From Gimesia chilikensis (GTDB lineage: Bacteria; Planctomycetota; Planctomycetia; Planctomycetales; Planctomycetaceae), in assembly GCF_007744075.1 (NCBI RefSeq), contig NZ_CP036266.1:5875748-5939747 (forward strand): 64,000 nucleotides of DNA. The letters run 5' to 3'. The position numbers were made by a program, and so were the translations under genes. Shown piece after piece: positions 50,741-60,715 of the stretch. A model generated the notes under the pieces. The model was not told the origin of the DNA and did no database searches. It saw only the letters and a list, made by a program, of their open reading frames with translations. Positions within the stretch are counted from its first letter, which is position 1. Every line of letters begins with the position of its first letter.

Positions 50741-51907
50741 TCAGGAATTGACGAGCAGTGTGCCGTATTTGACGGAACCGCAGGATAAAACGGTCTGAAT
50801 ATTCATCCGGGATCCTGCTCCTTCGTAGTGGAAGAGAATCAGATCGGCCCGGGAACCGACTTCCAGCTTGATTTCTTCAAACCCAAGCAGTCGAGCAGGG
50901 TTCAAGCCAGCCATGTCGAGAGATTCCTGCAGAGTGATTCCAGCCATGTCGATGGCGGTGGTGACGCAGGTATCTGTCTCCAGACCGGAGCCAGCGAGTA
51001 ACTGCCGCTGACCGGCGATGACGATCGGGCCGTCTTCCAGGACTTCCATCTTAACGGAACCCTCATCGTAGATTCCGGGGGGAGACCCGGCCAGACCTGA
51101 GGCGTCGCAGGTAATCACGACATTCTCGACACCTTTGGTTTTGATAATGGTTCTGACCACACTGGCGGGCAGGTGATGTCCGTCTGTGATGATGCTGGCC
51201 ATCAGACGCGGTTCACCCAGTTGCTCCCAGATGTAATTCGGGTGGCGACGCAGAGTTCCATGTGCGCCATTGCCCAGGTGAGTACTCAGGCGAGCCCCTG
51301 CATCAACGGCTTCGGTAATCTGCTCGGGTTCTGCAGCAGTATGCCCAATGGAGACAACAACCCCTGAGGCAACGGCTTTTTTGATAAAGGGGATGGCGTT
51401 ATCGACTTCAGGGGCCAGAGTAATCAGACGAATGCGATTTCCGGAAATCTCCTGCAGGCGGCTGAATTCATCCCAGTCGGCAGGGCGAACCTGATCCAGC
51501 GGATGAGCACCACGGGGTCCCTGAATCGGCGAAATGAAGGGACCTTCCAGATGGCAACCGGGAACCATCTGCTCCACCCAGTCATTTTCTTCACACGCCT
51601 GACGAATGGCAGAGAAGCCGCTGACGTAGTCTTCGTAGGAACTCGTAATCAGTGTGGGACAAAGACGGGTGATGCCGTACTGGTAATGTTTCTCCATTAC
51701 CTGACAGACTTCATCTGAAGTCAGACCTGGTTTGTTGAACCAGATCCCACCGTGGCCATTGATCTGCAAATCAAACATTGATGGAGCAATGAAAGGCAGT
51801 CCGGCTGCTTCTGAATCAGGCAGCAGCTCAATCGAAGAGATCTTGTTTCCCTTGATCTTCACACTGACAGCCTCAAATGTATCGTATCTTCGTCCGACTA
51901 ACTCCAT
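50741..51907 (-). CDS. nagA: N-acetylglucosamine-6-phosphate deacetylase-like amidohydrolase
   Basis: 388 residues from the ATG at 51905-51907 with GAGG upstream. Catalytic features: INGHGG near residue 50, HLEGPF near 118-123, a GHTAAEP loop, THLGNGAHG (usual NagA proteins have THLFNAM), DGHHLP and CDASGLAGSPPG. It should remove acetyl from GlcNAc-6-phosphate in amino-sugar use. The altered THLGNGAHG loop and the absence of nagB or other amino-sugar genes next to it make the substrate uncertain; the fold is safe. Monocistronic. Confidence 0.83.
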   Translation of the reverse strand: MELVGRRYDTFEAVSVKIKGNKISSIELLPDSEAAGLPFIAPSMFDLQINGHGGIWFNKPGLTSDEVCQVMEKHYQYGITRLCPTLITSSYEDYVSGFSAIRQACEENDWVEQMVPGCHLEGPFISPIQGPRGAHPLDQVRPADWDEFSRLQEISGNRIRLITLAPEVDNAIPFIKKAVASGVVVSIGHTAAEPEQITEAVDAGARLSTHLGNGAHGTLRRHPNYIWEQLGEPRLMASIITDGHHLPASVVRTIIKTKGVENVVITCDASGLAGSPPGIYDEGSVKMEVLEDGPIVIAGQRQLLAGSGLETDTCVTTAIDMAGITLQESLDMAGLNPARLLGFEEIKLEVGSRADLILFHYEGAGSRMNIQTVLSCGSVKYGTLLVNS

Positions 51908-52222
51908 CAATTGCCTCGAGCTCTAAAACAATTTGTAAAAGAAAATATTGGGTTCACGAATAAGCGGCTAGCTAAGGTTTATTTAAACTTAGAAAGTATA
52001 AGAAATGTACCTCAATGTCAAAAAAAGAATTTCCTCAACACTGCCTTATACCATGAAATTCGTGCAATTTACAGTGCGAGAATCTATGTTTATGTATCGC
52101 AGGAAAATTCTATGTATTTTTTGAGGGAAACGGGTGTTTTACCGCGCCTGAATGAGTAGAATTGATAGTAAAAATTATATTTGTTCAGTAATTCAACACC
52201 CGTAGGGGAACTGAGTGCCTTC
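51908..52222. other. AT-rich intergenic region (315 bp)
   Basis: It separates the nagA-like gene from the radical SAM gene. An 82-codon frame (51911-52159, plus strand) overlaps the nagA promoter region, lacks a ribosome binding site and has unusual codons, so it is not called. An upstream TTG could extend the radical SAM gene by 14 codons to 52181. Confidence 0.45.
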
Positions 52223-53524
<1,302 letters not shown>

Positions 53525-53558
53525 CAGCGTTCTCTGATCGGCTTACCCGGCAGGAAGC

Positions 53559-55757
53559 TTACTCATCCTCTTCCGCTAAATTCACGATCAGCGTGGCATC
53601 AGCCGAAGCACTCCGAATGCGTGGGACATCTGTGGCGGTTTTTTCCAGAGCGGCCCTGGATTCCATATTTACTTTCCACCATTCGCTGGCATCCAGCAGG
53701 GACCACTGCCCATCCTCCTCACAACGTGTCAGGGACAAGACGAGTTCTGAAGCAGACTGAGGCCGTTTATCGGGATCTTTCTCCAGACACTGCATAATGA
53801 TCTGCTCCAGGTCGGCCGAGACCGGCTTTCCCAGTCGCTCGGAAGGAGATTCCGGATCATCCTGAGTATGCTTCATACAGATCTCAATGATGGATTCTCC
53901 ATCGAAGACGGTGGTTCCCGTGAGTAGATAATAGCCGACCGCTCCGAAGGCATACAGGTCACTGCGTGCATCGACCCGGTCCGGATTTTTGATTCCCTCT
54001 GGTGAGAGATACATGGGGGTCCCCGCCATCGCGTTCGTCGAGGTCAGCGTAGCCTGCTCTCGACCATCCACGGCTTTGACGAGTCCAAAATCGAGGAGCT
54101 TGATGAAATCGTAAACGCCCCCTCGATGCGTCAGAAAAATATTGGCCGGTTTCACATCCCGGTGAATCACTCCCAGTTGATGTGCTTCCGCGAGGGAACC
54201 AGCGACCTGCTTGAGCAGATGGATCACCCGAGCTTCAGGCAGGGGGCCGAACTGTTTGACCAGATCATCGAGGTCAATGCCATCCAGCAGTTCCATGGCG
54301 TAATAGAAAACTCCTTCCGGAGTACGGCCGTAGTCGTAGATCGCAATCGTATTCGGATGATTAAGCTGACTTGTCAGCTGTACTTCCCGTTCAAAACGAG
54401 CTACTGCTTCGTCGGTCGTTTTTTCGATATCCAGCAATTTGATAGCCGTCGGTCGGCGGAGCATGGCATGCTGTCCACGATAGACGACCCCCATGCCCCC
54501 TTCTCCGAGCTTCTCTTCCAGGGCATACTGGCCCAGCTGTTTTGCTTTAATTACCGCCCGCCGGGTTTCCTGTTCTTTTCGCGCCACGATGACCGTAAAG
54601 ATAAAGATGACGATACTGCCCACAATCAGCAGGCCGAACAGCCCCCAGAATGTATAACGCAACAGGTAGAGCGAGCGGTAAGCTTCTGACTGATCCATCT
54701 CGGTAGCGACGCCCATTCCGTATTCGGGCAGCCAGGTCCAGGCCCCCACAACCGGAACACCGCGATAATCGCTGTAGCCTTCGACGTCGATGCCACTCTC
54801 ATTCTGAACGGCAGAGGCTGCCATGCGGGTCAGCGTGCGTTCGGCCATGCGTTTCGTAGGACGGTTCCCGCGTGCCATGTTGACTTCAGGATCGCGTACC
54901 TGCACATTGAGGATCGACTGGGCGTCTTCGCGGTCGGGTATCAGCCCCATCAGTTTTAAATCATCTTCAAACCGACTCTGCGAAAGCATGACACCATCTT
55001 TATCGAAGGCATAGGTCTCGCCAGTTTTCCCCGCCCGGGCGACCGAGAGGATCCGTGTGAAATCCTGCTCCGGCTTGATCAATAGCGCCAGGACAGCAAT
55101 CGGTTTTCCGTCTGCATCCTTCACTGGCGCCATCGCCAGCATGGTTGGGAGCCCGGTTTTTAATTCTCCTGAATCCGTTTTGCGGGCGAACAGACTTTCA
55201 AAGGGACGCGTGACTGTCGCTTTCCCTTCACGAACCTGCTCCAGAGCAGACTGCTGAATCGGAAGATCCGCACGGCCGATCGGCTCGTCACGTGAAGAGG
55301 CCAGAACTTTGCCAGCCAGATTGAACAGTCCCACATCCAGGTATCCCAGATGCTCCAGCTCGGAACTGAATTCTTCCCGCAAACCATCCAGCGACTGGGA
55401 ATGCAGTAGAGCATCCCGGTTGTCCGGATCCTGTTGCTCAATGCCGATCAATTCTTCAGTGAGTTTGCGGACGCGTGGCTCTTCGGCCAGCACCTCCGCG
55501 AGAGATTCTTCTCGTGCCAGCCAGATTTTCAACGCAGCCACATCGGCGTCCAGAATTGTCTGCAGATTATTGGCAACGTTCTCCCGACTCGAGGTCTCCA
55601 CAATCGACCGGACCATCAACCCCAGAAACAGCAGCAGAATCGTGCCTGCAATCGGCCAGATCCACATGCTCCGTTTGGAAAAGAGCCGGGAACGGGTAAA
55701 CGATTTCATAAAAGAGCGGGAAAACGATCGTCCCAGTGAAGTCTTCGATGCGTTCAT
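53559..55757 (-). CDS. Transmembrane Ser/Thr kinase with extracytoplasmic Cache-type sensor
   Basis: 732 residues. A basic N-terminus is followed by a membrane segment (about 32-52), a large extracytoplasmic sensor (about 53-370) with a double-Cache pattern (TGETYAFDKDGVMLSQSRFEDD, VPVVGAWTWLPEYGMGVATEMD), a second membrane segment (about 378-402) and a kinase domain (about 415-690): LGEGGMGVVYRG, AIKLL, HRDVKPANIFL, LDFGLV, AGTPMYLSPE, SDLYAFG. This is the reverse of PknB topology, in which the kinase is N-terminal. It likely senses a small molecule outside and phosphorylates cytoplasmic proteins. It converges with the radical SAM gene. Confidence 0.93.
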   Translation of the reverse strand: MNASKTSLGRSFSRSFMKSFTRSRLFSKRSMWIWPIAGTILLLFLGLMVRSIVETSSRENVANNLQTILDADVAALKIWLAREESLAEVLAEEPRVRKLTEELIGIEQQDPDNRDALLHSQSLDGLREEFSSELEHLGYLDVGLFNLAGKVLASSRDEPIGRADLPIQQSALEQVREGKATVTRPFESLFARKTDSGELKTGLPTMLAMAPVKDADGKPIAVLALLIKPEQDFTRILSVARAGKTGETYAFDKDGVMLSQSRFEDDLKLMGLIPDREDAQSILNVQVRDPEVNMARGNRPTKRMAERTLTRMAASAVQNESGIDVEGYSDYRGVPVVGAWTWLPEYGMGVATEMDQSEAYRSLYLLRYTFWGLFGLLIVGSIVIFIFTVIVARKEQETRRAVIKAKQLGQYALEEKLGEGGMGVVYRGQHAMLRRPTAIKLLDIEKTTDEAVARFEREVQLTSQLNHPNTIAIYDYGRTPEGVFYYAMELLDGIDLDDLVKQFGPLPEARVIHLLKQVAGSLAEAHQLGVIHRDVKPANIFLTHRGGVYDFIKLLDFGLVKAVDGREQATLTSTNAMAGTPMYLSPEGIKNPDRVDARSDLYAFGAVGYYLLTGTTVFDGESIIEICMKHTQDDPESPSERLGKPVSADLEQIIMQCLEKDPDKRPQSASELVLSLTRCEEDGQWSLLDASEWWKVNMESRAALEKTATDVPRIRSASADATLIVNLAEEDE

Positions 55758-55900
55758 GAATCAGGATTTCAGCAGATACGGGGAGAAAACGGCTCAGGTT
55801 CTTAATTCTGACATCTCTCCGGGCGTTCAGCAAGAAATGAATCCTGTTTCGTGGGGAAGTAGACCGAATCAGTTGCCGGATATCACGATCAAGGCGCATA

Positions 55901-55931
55901 AAAAAAGCCGTGCCTGTTTCAGGTCACGACT
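55901..55931. terminator. Terminator-like hairpin
   Basis: AGCCGTGCCTG (55906-55916) pairs with CAGGTCACGACT (55920-55931) with one bulged base and one G-T pair across a TTT loop. A-runs or T-runs flank it on both sides (AAAAAA before, TTTT after), so it may work in both directions, ending transcripts of the 54-residue gene on the minus strand. Confidence 0.6.
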
Positions 55932-56164
55932 TTTATAGTATCTGCCATTACATTGCGACGGTGGGGTCGCTGCAAGAAGGACGGCGAATCGGGTAGTGCC
56001 AGGCACTCACCACTATTGATTCCGGTCCATGCTAAGGTTTAGGATCCTCCGACGGAATAAAGAATGACAGGATACTGTTTCAATTGTATGCATCGTCCTG
56101 ACAGTCGTCGACGGGAGTTTTCCGCGTTTTCACGAAAATTCACCCTGCGTCAGAATGTCTGGTT

Positions 56165-56184
56165 AAAATCAGATATCTGATTTT
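56165..56184. repeat. Perfect 20-bp palindrome
   Basis: AAAATCAGAT is followed directly by ATCTGATTTT with no spacer. It lies about 210 bp from the 54-residue gene stop and 410 bp from the kinase start. It could be an operator for a dimeric regulator. Confidence 0.55.
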
Positions 56185-56347
56185 CAGGATAGTTATCAAC
56201 ATCGGCATTTCAGGGCGTAACGGTTTGATCCGATTTTCAAAAAAAACGGAAAAACATCTGCCGCTCCGTGCCTCCCAGATGGGAGTTCATTCCCTCAAGG
56301 GACCGGGAATCTTACTGATTTTCCCCGTGCCTACAAGAGGAGATCTT

Positions 56348-56367
56348 CGTGAATTCTGGAATTCACG
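56348..56367. repeat. 9-bp inverted repeat downstream of the 54-residue gene
   Basis: CGTGAATTC (56348-56356) and GAATTCACG (56359-56367) are separated by TG. It lies 25 bp after the stop of the 54-residue gene (minus strand) and could stabilise its transcript end. Confidence 0.5.
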
Positions 56368-56391
56368 GGAATCAGTTTCCGAGAACTACAA

Positions 56392-56556
56392 TCAGACTTT
56401 GCGCATGCCGTTACGCATTAAGAGCCAGCCGATGAATGCGATGACCACCAGAACGATGCCGTACTCCATCGGCGAAATATTATCCCAGCGTTTGTTGAGA
56501 TAGTTGATGTAGAAATTGGAGTACTCGTGGCAGGTTTCCAGAATCGTGTCGATCAT
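56392..56556 (-). CDS. 54-residue single-pass membrane protein
   Basis: The frame runs from the ATG at 56554-56556 with GAGGTGA 4 bases before it, to a TGA. The soluble N-terminus (MIDTILETCHEYSNFYINYLNK, residues 1-22) contains one Cys and one His. The hydrophobic segment EYGIVLVVIAFIGWLLM (31-47) is followed by positive residues (RNGMRKV), so the N-terminus should be outside the cytoplasm. It is too short for routine annotation. No family is recognised. The strong ribosome site and well-formed topology support it as real. Confidence 0.65.
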   Translation of the reverse strand: MIDTILETCHEYSNFYINYLNKRWDNISPMEYGIVLVVIAFIGWLLMRNGMRKV

Positions 56557-56735
56557 GATGTCACCTCAAATGATGCGTGAACTTGATACGATCTGTAGAG
56601 CGCTGACCTCTGCTGTCAGAAACGAACCCGGTCTGGATTCTAGATCAGTGGGTCAAACCGTTTACAGATCCATTTAAAAGCCTAGCTCACAGATCAGAGC
56701 GTGCAGCGAAAAAAATAATTTTTGGTCCCCTGAGC

Positions 56736-56774
56736 AAAAAACAGGCCTCTGCGAATTACTTCACAGAGGCCTGT
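56736..56774 (-). terminator. Intrinsic terminator of xylA
   Basis: ACAGGCCTCTG (56741-56751) pairs with CAGAGGCCTGT (56764-56774), a perfect 11-bp stem with a 12-base loop. On the minus strand six T residues follow. It lies 27 bp after the xylA stop. Confidence 0.92.
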
Positions 56775-56801
56775 TCTCTTTAACATATCGGGTTTTGAAT
56801 T

Positions 56802-58112
56802 TTAGATATAATCATTGATGACATTTTCAATCCATTCCTGGCGACCGCTGGAGTTGGGAGCAGAATCCCCTTTCTCAAGCATGTAGGCTTCCAGGTCACT
56901 GAAGTTCACACTGCCGGCTTCGATTTGTGCACCAATGCCCTCGTCGTAACTTGCGTAACGTTTCGATACGAAGTCAGAGAGGATACCGTCTTTGCGAATC
57001 TGGGACGCAATCCGCGCACCGCGGGCAAACGCATCCATGCCGCCAATGTGGGCGTAAAACAGATCGATCGGTTCAAAGCTTTCCCGCCGGACTTTGGCAT
57101 CGAAGTTGACGCCGCCGGGTGCGAGTCCCCCCTGATCCAGAATCGCCAGCATGCATTGCGTGGTCAGGTAGATATCTGTCGGGAACTGGTCGGTATCCCA
57201 GCCCAGCAGAAGGTCCCCGGTATTAGCATCGATACTGCCCAGTGCCCCTTGAATCGATGAGTAAACCAGTTCGTGCATCATGGTATGCCCGGCCAGCGTT
57301 GCATGATTGGTTTCAATATTCAGCTTCACATGGTCCAGCAGATCATACGACCGCAGAAAGTTCAGACAGGCGGCAGCATCGAAGTCATACTGATGTTTGG
57401 TTGGCTCTTTCGGCTTCGGTTCGAACAGGAACTGCCCTTTGAAGCCAATCTTCTGGGCATGCTCTACTGCCATATGCATGAATCGGGCGAGATGATCGAG
57501 TTCCCGTTTCATGTCGGTATTGAACAGATTCATGTAGCCTTCGCGACCACCCCAGAAAACATAGTTTTCGCCTCCCAGTCGATGCGTGACTTCCATTGCT
57601 TTTTTGACCTGGGCGGCTCCGTAAGCGAAGACATCTGCGTTCGGGCTGGTGGCAGCTCCGTGCAGGAAGCGGGGATGGGAAAACATATTCGCTGTTCCCC
57701 ACAGCAGTTTGATTCCGGTTTTTTCCTGGGCTTCCAGAAGTTTGTCGGCGATGCGGTCAAAATTCTCGTTGGCTTCTTTCAGCGTGTCCCCATCGGGAGA
57801 GACATCTTTGTCATGAAAACAGTAATAGGGAGCCTGCAGCTTTTCGAAGAATTCAAAAGCAACATCGACCCGCTTCAGCGCATTTTCGACTGAGTTCGAG
57901 CCATCATCCCACGGACGCTGCAAAGTACCTGCCCCGAAGGGATCACTGCCGGTACCGCGGAATGTATGCCAGTAACAGACACTGAACCGCAACAGATCCC
58001 GCATCGACTGCCCTTCGATCTGCTCATCTGGGTTGTAATGTTTGAATGCGAGGGGATTCTTGCTTTCCGGGCCTTCGTACTCGATTCGGGGGACGTCTGC
58101 AAAGTATTCCAT
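56802..58112 (-). CDS. xylA: Xylose isomerase
   Basis: 436 residues from the ATG at 58110-58112; AGGTG upstream supports this start rather than a GTG three codons earlier. Class II (longer N-terminus) xylose isomerase: [27 protein letters not shown] with the catalytic His, [40 protein letters not shown] with metal-binding Glu, and WDTDQFP. It converts D-xylose to D-xylulose and requires Mg or Mn. No xylulokinase is in the window. A near-palindrome with central ACGT lies 20 bp upstream. Confidence 0.96.
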   Translation of the reverse strand: MEYFADVPRIEYEGPESKNPLAFKHYNPDEQIEGQSMRDLLRFSVCYWHTFRGTGSDPFGAGTLQRPWDDGSNSVENALKRVDVAFEFFEKLQAPYYCFHDKDVSPDGDTLKEANENFDRIADKLLEAQEKTGIKLLWGTANMFSHPRFLHGAATSPNADVFAYGAAQVKKAMEVTHRLGGENYVFWGGREGYMNLFNTDMKRELDHLARFMHMAVEHAQKIGFKGQFLFEPKPKEPTKHQYDFDAAACLNFLRSYDLLDHVKLNIETNHATLAGHTMMHELVYSSIQGALGSIDANTGDLLLGWDTDQFPTDIYLTTQCMLAILDQGGLAPGGVNFDAKVRRESFEPIDLFYAHIGGMDAFARGARIASQIRKDGILSDFVSKRYASYDEGIGAQIEAGSVNFSDLEAYMLEKGDSAPNSSGRQEWIENVINDYI

Positions 58113-58132
58113 GGGGCGCACCTGTCATGTGG

Positions 58133-58146
58133 TTAAAACGTTTAAA
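58133..58146. promoter_or_regulatory. LacI/GalR-type operator candidate before xylA
   Basis: TTAAAACGTTTAAA has perfect AAACGTTT at its centre and only one mismatch across seven pairs. LacI-family operators often have a central CG in an A/T-rich palindrome. It begins 21 bp from the xylA start codon. Confidence 0.3.
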
Positions 58147-58406
58147 GACAATCACTTCAAACAAAGATTCTAAACAGAAAATCCCTTCGAGAGTAGGCTC
58201 GGAAGCTTATTGAACAAACATTACGAATGGATTTTCAAAGTGATCTTGCCTCAATTTTCTCAATCTGGGAAACTGGGCAGTTGAAGTACCATTTCCAAGT
58301 TCCCCTGCACTTTTCCCTTCCATGGCGGAGAGGGGCTTTCGCTCTGAAATCTGCCTGACGATCCTGTTAATTTTGCGTACAGCAGCCAGAATGGCGTCAA
58401 TCAGCA

Positions 58407-58970
58407 ATGAGCTGTAACCTTCTGAAATTTATTGGCTTATGTCTGCTATGCACCAGTTGTGCATCTGGCCTGTCTCAACCTGCGCCGATGCAGGCCTCTA
58501 ACCCGATCCAGATCTCAGGAAATAACCAGGACGTCGTCTGGGAACGGATAGTCGATACCATCCACAACTACAAATTCGCCATCGCCAAAGAGAACAAGCT
58601 GGATGGCCGCATCGAAACCGAATACAAAGTCGGCGCCAACCTGCTTGAGCCCTGGCACGGTGATTCGGTCGGCTTTGATAACCGTCTGGAAAGCACGCTG
58701 CAGTCCATCCGCCGCAGAGTATTCGTCAGTGTCACCCCGATCGAGGGAGGGTACCTGCTCGGAGTGGAAGCGTTCAAGGAAATCGAGGACGTAACTACCC
58801 CCACCGCCAGTGCGCCTGGCGGCGCCACGTTTCAACAGGAACTCAGCCTGAGACGTGATTTGAACCTGGTCGAAGAACGCAGCAACCCGGATGGCTGGAT
58901 CCCTCTGGGGAGAGACCCGGCCCTCGAGCAGGACATTCTGGAAAGCCTGCAGATCGCATTCTCGCAGTAA
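58407..58970 (+). CDS. Small lipoprotein of unknown function
   Basis: 187 residues from the ATG at 58407. The lipobox is LCTSC with Cys at residue 18, followed by a linker and a domain with VVWERIVDTIHNYKFAIAKENKLDGRIETEYK, VFVSVTPIEGGYLLGVEAFKEIED and RDPALEQDILESLQIAF. This resembles a small envelope-lipoprotein fold of alternating helices and strands (BON- or LPS-assembly-like in outline), but I cannot name a family. It is divergent from xylA. Confidence 0.75.
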   Translation: MSCNLLKFIGLCLLCTSCASGLSQPAPMQASNPIQISGNNQDVVWERIVDTIHNYKFAIAKENKLDGRIETEYKVGANLLEPWHGDSVGFDNRLESTLQSIRRRVFVSVTPIEGGYLLGVEAFKEIEDVTTPTASAPGGATFQQELSLRRDLNLVEERSNPDGWIPLGRDPALEQDILESLQIAFSQ

Positions 58971-59031
58971 ACCTGAAAAAAACGGGAACAGTAGCGCAAC
59001 TGATAGCAGGCATATACTCCCGGGATCAGGC

Positions 59032-59226
59032 TTATTTACACAGAATCAACTTGCCGTTCTGTGTGATTCGCAACCGATAAGTCGTCTCGCCATGCTGGAT
59101 CAGGACTTCCTGCTTTCCATTCAAAATGGCATCGGATTCAATGACATCAGTTGGGGTTTCTTCTTGCGCATTGGTAGCGGTAGCCGGGCGTTCAAGCTTC
59201 TCTGATTCGCTCATAATTAGGTTCAT
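59032..59226 (-). CDS. hemP: HemP-family hemin uptake protein
   Basis: 64 residues from the ATG at 59224-59226; an ATG four codons later (59214) is equally possible and neither has a strong ribosome site. The C-terminal core VLIQHGETTYRLRITQNGKLIL is the HemP signature (family pattern: hydrophobic strand, H-G, x-Y-R-L-R, T-x-x-G-K-L-I-L). HemP/HmuP proteins are linked to heme uptake and its gene control; the mechanism is not clear. No TonB receptor or heme transporter is adjacent, so it stands alone here. Heme synthesis gene hemB is 20 kb away. Confidence 0.8.
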   Translation of the reverse strand: MNLIMSESEKLERPATATNAQEETPTDVIESDAILNGKQEVLIQHGETTYRLRITQNGKLILCK

Positions 59227-59434
59227 GTTACTCAACAAAGTGAATTTTGTATTTCGCAATTCAATACGCCCCCGGCAGTGGATCGTACAGATTCCCACTC
59301 CCGAATGAATTGCCCATCATCAGTACAGCTGTCAGCTAAGTTTTTTCTTTTCCCAGGAACACATCCGAAAAAAGTATGCTTTCTGAGAGAGAGTTGCTTG
59401 CTTCCAGCACAACTGACGGCTAACATAATGAACC

Positions 59435-59449
59435 TGAGACTCAATGTCA
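59435..59449. promoter_or_regulatory. Weak Fur-box-like site
   Basis: TGAGACT-C-AATGTCA matches the 7-1-7 Fur pattern (TGATAAT-N-ATTATCA) at 10 of 14 positions. It is 209 bp upstream of hemP, so either the transcript has a long leader or the site is a chance match. Confidence 0.25.
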
Positions 59450-59510
59450 ACTGGGACTGATTATCCTGTCTCAGAGAATTTACTGATAATTTCGGCAAGA
59501 CGGCTATCAC

Positions 59511-59531
59511 TCAGATCACGAGGCGATCTGA
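59511..59531 (+). promoter_or_regulatory. Leader hairpin with AGATCAC upstream of a DUF1559 gene
   Basis: TCAGATC-ACGAGGC-GATCTGA, a 7-bp stem. It contains AGATCAC, 86 bp before the start codon. Same arrangement as at 31363 and 39319. Confidence 0.45.
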
Positions 59532-59598
59532 TTTGTACGTTGCATACCACATGTACACGAGCACGTTGCCTGAATCTTTTTTACTGGAAAGAAGAGAA

Positions 59599-60633
59599 AT
59601 GGCGCAACGTTCTCAAGAGAGCCGAATGTTCGGCAGACGTGGTTTTACGTTAATTGAGCTTCTGGTGGTGATCGCCATCATTGCGATTCTGATCGCTCTG
59701 CTGCTCCCCGCCGTCCAGCAGGCCCGCGAAGCTGCCCGCCGCAGCCAGTGCAAAAACAATCTGAAACAGATTGGTCTGGCTCTGCATAACTACCTGAGTG
59801 CTTATACCGCGTTTCCTCCCGCTTTCTGTGCTGGTCCTGGCGGAGGAACTTTCACTGAAGGTGGTCAGTGGTCGATTCACGCTCGCATCCTTCCCTTTGC
59901 GGATGGAGCGAATCTGTTCAATAACATTGACTTCACACGCAGCTATGAGAATCAGAGCGATCCTTCGATCGCCTACACCCGCATTCCCTTCCTGCTCTGC
60001 CCCAGTGAAGTGAATGACAAAATTCGTCCCGATTCTTCAGGCAACCCCGAACATTACCCCATCAGCTATGGTTACAACGGGGGTACCTGGCGTGTCTTTA
60101 CTAACTCCAGCCTGAGTGGCGGAGACGGTGCGTTCTTTCCGAACAGTAAAACGAAACCACGTGACTTCACAGACGGAACCAGCAACACGCTCTGTTTTGC
60201 AGAGGTAAAAGCATTTACCGCTTATAACCGCGATGGAGATGCAGGCACTTCTACCGTGCCCAGTGTCGCCGGTGATGTGGAAGCCCTGATCAGTGGGGGC
60301 GGTTCCAATAAAGCCAATAGTGGCCACACAGAATGGGTCGATGGTCGCGTCCACCAGACCGGTTTTACTACTACATTGCCCCCCAATACCAAAGTTGCTG
60401 TCCCCGGTGCAGGTGGCGGCGCCATCGATGCGGGTGACTACACGTCCTGCCGGGAAGCCAAAAGCTGCACCGGTCCCACCTACGCTGCTGTCACAGCACG
60501 CAGCTATCACATTGGGACCGTACACGCCCTGATGGTAGATGGTGCAGTCCGATCCATCAGCGAAAATATCGACCTGGGCACCTATCGTGCCCTGAGCACC
60601 CGTAGCGGTGGAGAAGTTATCGGCGAGTTCTAA
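59599..60633 (+). CDS. DUF1559 prepilin-like protein
   Basis: 344 residues from the ATG at 59599 (a longer frame from 59533 exists but is less likely). A prepilin-type signal [16 protein letters not shown] is followed by [32 protein letters not shown], identical over much of its length to the DUF1559 protein at 20668. The middle contains [15 protein letters not shown], a [15 protein letters not shown] motif and the C-terminal [19 protein letters not shown]. Probably exposed outside the inner membrane; role unknown. It has its own terminator. Confidence 0.93.
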   Translation: MAQRSQESRMFGRRGFTLIELLVVIAIIAILIALLLPAVQQAREAARRSQCKNNLKQIGLALHNYLSAYTAFPPAFCAGPGGGTFTEGGQWSIHARILPFADGANLFNNIDFTRSYENQSDPSIAYTRIPFLLCPSEVNDKIRPDSSGNPEHYPISYGYNGGTWRVFTNSSLSGGDGAFFPNSKTKPRDFTDGTSNTLCFAEVKAFTAYNRDGDAGTSTVPSVAGDVEALISGGGSNKANSGHTEWVDGRVHQTGFTTTLPPNTKVAVPGAGGGAIDAGDYTSCREAKSCTGPTYAAVTARSYHIGTVHALMVDGAVRSISENIDLGTYRALSTRSGGEVIGEF

Positions 60634-60673
60634 ACCAGCTAAAGACTGACCGGCAAAATTCAGATTCTATTCC

Positions 60674-60715
60674 AAACGGTCCTGAGTGTTTTACTCAGGG
60701 CCGTTTTTTATTTTT
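60674..60715 (+). terminator. Intrinsic terminator of the DUF1559 gene
   Basis: AAACGGTCCTGAGT (60674-60687) and ACTCAGGGCCGTTT (60693-60706) form a 14-bp stem with one G-T pair and a GTTTT loop, followed by TTTATTTTT. It begins 41 bp after the stop codon and just touches the end of the convergent murJ gene. Confidence 0.92.

Larger units (their letters stand above)
55758..56391. other. Long intergenic region (634 bp) rich in palindromes
   Basis: No gene longer than 60 codons is supported. It holds a terminator-like hairpin (55901-55931), the 13-base AGTGCC-A-GGCACT palindrome, a perfect 20-bp palindrome (56165-56184) and a 9-bp inverted repeat (56348-56367). The density of inverted repeats is above that of the other gaps in the window. 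Confidence 0.55.
59227..59598. other. Divergent intergenic region (372 bp) between hemP and a DUF1559 gene
   Basis: It holds the candidate Fur-like site (59435-59449), the AGATCAC leader hairpin (59511-59531) and presumably both promoters. No gene is supported. Confidence 0.5.

Noticed and set aside
51911-52159. 82-codon frame upstream of the radical SAM gene
   Set aside because: It overlaps the nagA promoter region, has no ribosome site and no domain.
55990-56015. AGTGCC-A-GGCACT palindrome considered as a dispersed repeat
   Set aside because: Only one copy was found in the window, so I cannot support a repeat family from this sequence alone.
58207-58407. 66-codon minus-strand frame between xylA and the lipoprotein
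   Set aside because: It overlaps the xylA promoter region, has no ribosome site and the sequence shows no features of a real protein.
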